A stretch of 8,092 nucleotides of DNA, taken from NCBI GenBank assembly GCA_955652845.1, contig CATPBY010000422.1:1-8092 (forward strand), written 5' to 3'. Both the position numbers and the translations under genes were made by a program. The notes under the pieces were generated by a model that had not been told where the DNA came from, searched no databases, and saw nothing but the letters and a program-made list of their open reading frames with translations. The stretch is from an uncultured Terriglobales bacterium (lineage in GTDB: Bacteria; Acidobacteriota; Terriglobia; Terriglobales; Acidobacteriaceae). Numbering within the stretch: position 1 is the first letter of the stretch; every line of letters begins with the position of its first letter. This document shows, one piece after another, positions 6,608 to 8,092 of this stretch.

Positions 6608-7612
6608 TCACATCACCAGCCGCACATCTTCCATCTTCCCGCTCTTCAAACTGCGGTATGCGCTATCCAGCACTTCCTGATTCTGCCAGCCTACCTCTCC
6701 CGGCACAGGGAATGCCGCCTTGCCTTCTACTGCGAAAGCGAATGAATCCACCTGGCGGGCATAGGCGTAGCGGTTCGACAGCGTCTCCGTTTCGATCACA
6801 GACTCAGCCCGTCGTAGCTCGAGTGTTATCGGCCGTTCCACATTAAAGCCATCATCCGCCCGCAACACGCCATTCTCCCCCACAAACTCGATCGGAGTAC
6901 GGTACCCGGCGCGGTATGAAACCAGAACCATACCCAGCGTTCCCCGCGAAAACTCAAGCGTCAGGGCAGCAGCGGCTTCCATCTCTGCAGACTTTTCACC
7001 CGGTATGCCCCGGGCGCCCACCCGTGTTACTTCATCTTGCAGCATGTAGCGCAGCGCATCTACGCAGTGAACACCCACATCCGCGATGGGACCGCCACCC
7101 GCAACCGCCGCATCATTGATCCAGGTTCGCGGATGCCCAGCCGCAGCTGGAAATGAAAACTCGGAGCGCGCAAAAACTACTTTGCCAATGTCTCCGGAGG
7201 CGATACGTTCCCGCAGCCGTCCCGTGCTCTCCTCAAATCGGAATACCTGCGCGACTCCGAGCAGAACATTCGCTCGTCGCGCCGCCTCGACCATCTCCCG
7301 GCATTCTTCCGCGTTCATGGCCATCGGCTTCTCGCACAGCACCGGCTTCCCGTATTCAATCGCCATCAACACGTCGTCCACATGACATGCATTCGGAGTG
7401 GTCACAAACACTGCATCGATCTCCGGCGACCGGCACAGCTTTTCCGCCGAATCGAAAGCCAGCGGAATATTGAACTGATCAGCGGAGGCTCTCGCCTTGC
7501 TGGCTTCGCGCCGCGACAGCGCCGTGACCCGGCAATTCTTCGCCACCGCAAAGCCCGCCATGACCCGCTTGGCGGCGTGCAGCCCGAAACCCAGAATTCC
7601 AAAGCGAACCAT
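6608..7612 (-). CDS. Gfo/Idh/MocA-family NAD(P)-dependent oxidoreductase
   Basis: This 334-residue protein has the usual length of the family, which oxidises or reduces sugars, inositols and related polyols using NAD(P). The Rossmann domain opens with GILGFG (G5, G8, G10). TPN at 72-74 with H77 and the hallmark EKP at 94-96 follow; the Lys is the conserved active-site residue. The C-terminal alpha/beta domain carries GGGPIADVGVHCVDALRY at 172-189, with D178 and H182 in the D-x-G-x-H catalytic motif. All key residues are present, so it looks active. There is no signal peptide, so it should be cytosolic; this separates it from the Tat-exported members. The substrate cannot be read from the sequence. 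The ATG at 7612 is followed by the standard Rossmann start, but I see no good Shine-Dalgarno. It lies 58 bp after a propeller gene on the same strand and could share its transcript. Confidence 0.93.
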   Translation of the reverse strand: MVRFGILGFGLHAAKRVMAGFAVAKNCRVTALSRREASKARASADQFNIPLAFDSAEKLCRSPEIDAVFVTTPNACHVDDVLMAIEYGKPVLCEKPMAMNAEECREMVEAARRANVLLGVAQVFRFEESTGRLRERIASGDIGKVVFARSEFSFPAAAGHPRTWINDAAVAGGGPIADVGVHCVDALRYMLQDEVTRVGARGIPGEKSAEMEAAAALTLEFSRGTLGMVLVSYRAGYRTPIEFVGENGVLRADDGFNVERPITLELRRAESVIETETLSNRYAYARQVDSFAFAVEGKAAFPVPGEVGWQNQEVLDSAYRSLKSGKMEDVRLVM

Positions 7613-7644
7613 AGAATCCGGTAATGTGGATTTTCAAGAAGTTA

Positions 7645-7660
7645 CCGCTGCGCGCAGCGG
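7645..7660 (-). terminator. Perfect palindrome, possible terminator of the propeller gene
   Basis: CCGCTGCG followed by CGCAGCGG is a perfect 16-bp palindrome lying 10 bp past the TAA of the minus-strand propeller gene. As RNA it gives a 6-bp GC-rich stem with a 4-nt loop. On the minus strand it is followed by TAACTTCTTG, a poor T-tract, so termination would be inefficient. A protein-binding site for the downstream oxidoreductase is the alternative. Confidence 0.4.
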
Positions 7661-7670
7661 CGTCCGCAGA

Positions 7671-8092
7671 TTACCTGGTTGTGGACATTGATGTGGGCGC
7701 CGAACTCGTGTTCGGTCCCGCAACCCCGCCGGTTAGCGCTCCCGTACTTTGATTGATGGTGAAACCCGTAATGTTCTGGGAGGATTGATTTCCTGCATAC
7801 AGCAAACGGCCAGCGGAATCGATGTTTAAGAACGCCGGCCCGGCGCCGGTTGCGAACGGCGAATTTGTGATCTGCTTAAGCGCTCCGGTATTCGAATCAA
7901 TCGAGAAGACAGAAACGTTGCTGGTTCCTTTGTTGGCCGTAAACAGAAATTTTCCTGAAGGATGCACCGATACCCATACCGGATTGGCCGTGCACGCGCT
8001 CGTTGTGCTGGCGCATGCGGAAAAAGGAGACCCCGGAATCGCAGTCAAAGCTCCACTATTCGGATCAATCGAAAGAACAGACAGAGTATTAG
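7671..8092 (-). CDS. YVTN/lactonase-type beta-propeller protein, C-terminal part
   Basis: The reading frame is open to the right edge and lacks its start, so only about the last 140 residues are seen; the TTG at 8048 is internal, not a start. The sequence has repeated propeller blades of the 6-phosphogluconolactonase/YVTN type: VHPSGKFLFTANKGTSNVSVFSID, then NTGAL and SPF, then NIDSAGRLLYAGNQSSQNITGF and STGAL. Blade DNA is also similar: the stretch coding for SID-x-NSG/NTG is nearly identical at about 8050-8066 and 7885-7905. The protein ends APTSMSTTR, in the place where relatives end in a PTxxxV-type last strand. Family members bind small molecules or hydrolyse lactones, and acidobacterial ones are usually exported. 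No catalytic residue can be judged from this fragment. The stop is TAA at 7673-7671. Confidence 0.85.
   Translation of the reverse strand, partial: NTLSVLSIDPNSGALTAIPGSPFSACASTTSACTANPVWVSVHPSGKFLFTANKGTSNVSVFSIDSNTGALKQITNSPFATGAGPAFLNIDSAGRLLYAGNQSSQNITGFTINQSTGALTGGVAGPNTSSAPTSMSTTR

Noticed and set aside
8046..8048. TTG at 8048 as the start of the right-hand propeller gene
   Set aside because: The frame stays open and propeller-like (SIDPNSGAL) up to the window edge, so the true start is outside the window.

Overview
The window is an ordinary-looking stretch of bacterial chromosome of moderate-to-high G+C. It most resembles an Acidobacteriota (Terriglobia-type) soil genome. The reasons are a very large secreted Asp-box/VPS10-like propeller protein, a secreted protein carrying an LGELAR-type N-terminal motif after its signal peptide, a secreted YVTN/lactonase-type propeller, and a GC-rich dispersed-looking hairpin. 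This placement is inference from gene style. No rRNA, tRNA, CRISPR array, transposase or phage gene is visible.

Layout. Positions 1-235 are non-coding, with a strong short hairpin (51-71) and four spaced TCACC boxes. They lead into an unrecognised acidic 96-residue protein (236-526, +) with a good ribosome binding site and an internal 26-codon duplication. Convergent to it, 23 bp away, is an acyl-CoA dehydrogenase (550-1692, -) that starts at TTG. A 263-bp divergent intergenic region follows. Then comes the dominant gene, a 1088-residue exported BNR/Asp-box propeller protein (1956-5222, +).

Positions 5223-5853 are a 631-bp gap without a recognised gene. It is unusually rich in inverted repeats: an 18-bp perfect palindrome, two mutually exclusive hairpins, smaller stems, and a 13-bp stem with a 26-nt loop. 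It also holds one plausible 40-codon ORF with a membrane-segment-like N-terminus (5481-5603). Next is an exported 246-residue protein of unknown function with a DH-x3 pentad linker (5854-6594, +). Convergent to it, 13 bp away, is a Gfo/Idh/MocA-family NAD(P)-dependent oxidoreductase (6608-7612, -). After a 58-bp gap with a perfect 16-bp palindrome, the window ends inside the C-terminal part of a YVTN/lactonase-type beta-propeller gene (7671-8092, -), whose start lies off the right edge.

How the genes relate. Orientation changes at almost every gene, so no operon or pathway cassette is evident; only the last two minus-strand genes could be co-transcribed. Three products look exported (the Asp-box protein, the 246-residue protein and probably the lactonase-type propeller). 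Two are probably cytosolic enzymes of central or peripheral metabolism. I found no convincing evidence of a new multi-gene system. The best leads are the structured 5350-5670 block with its small ORF and the orphan acidic protein with its iterated upstream boxes.
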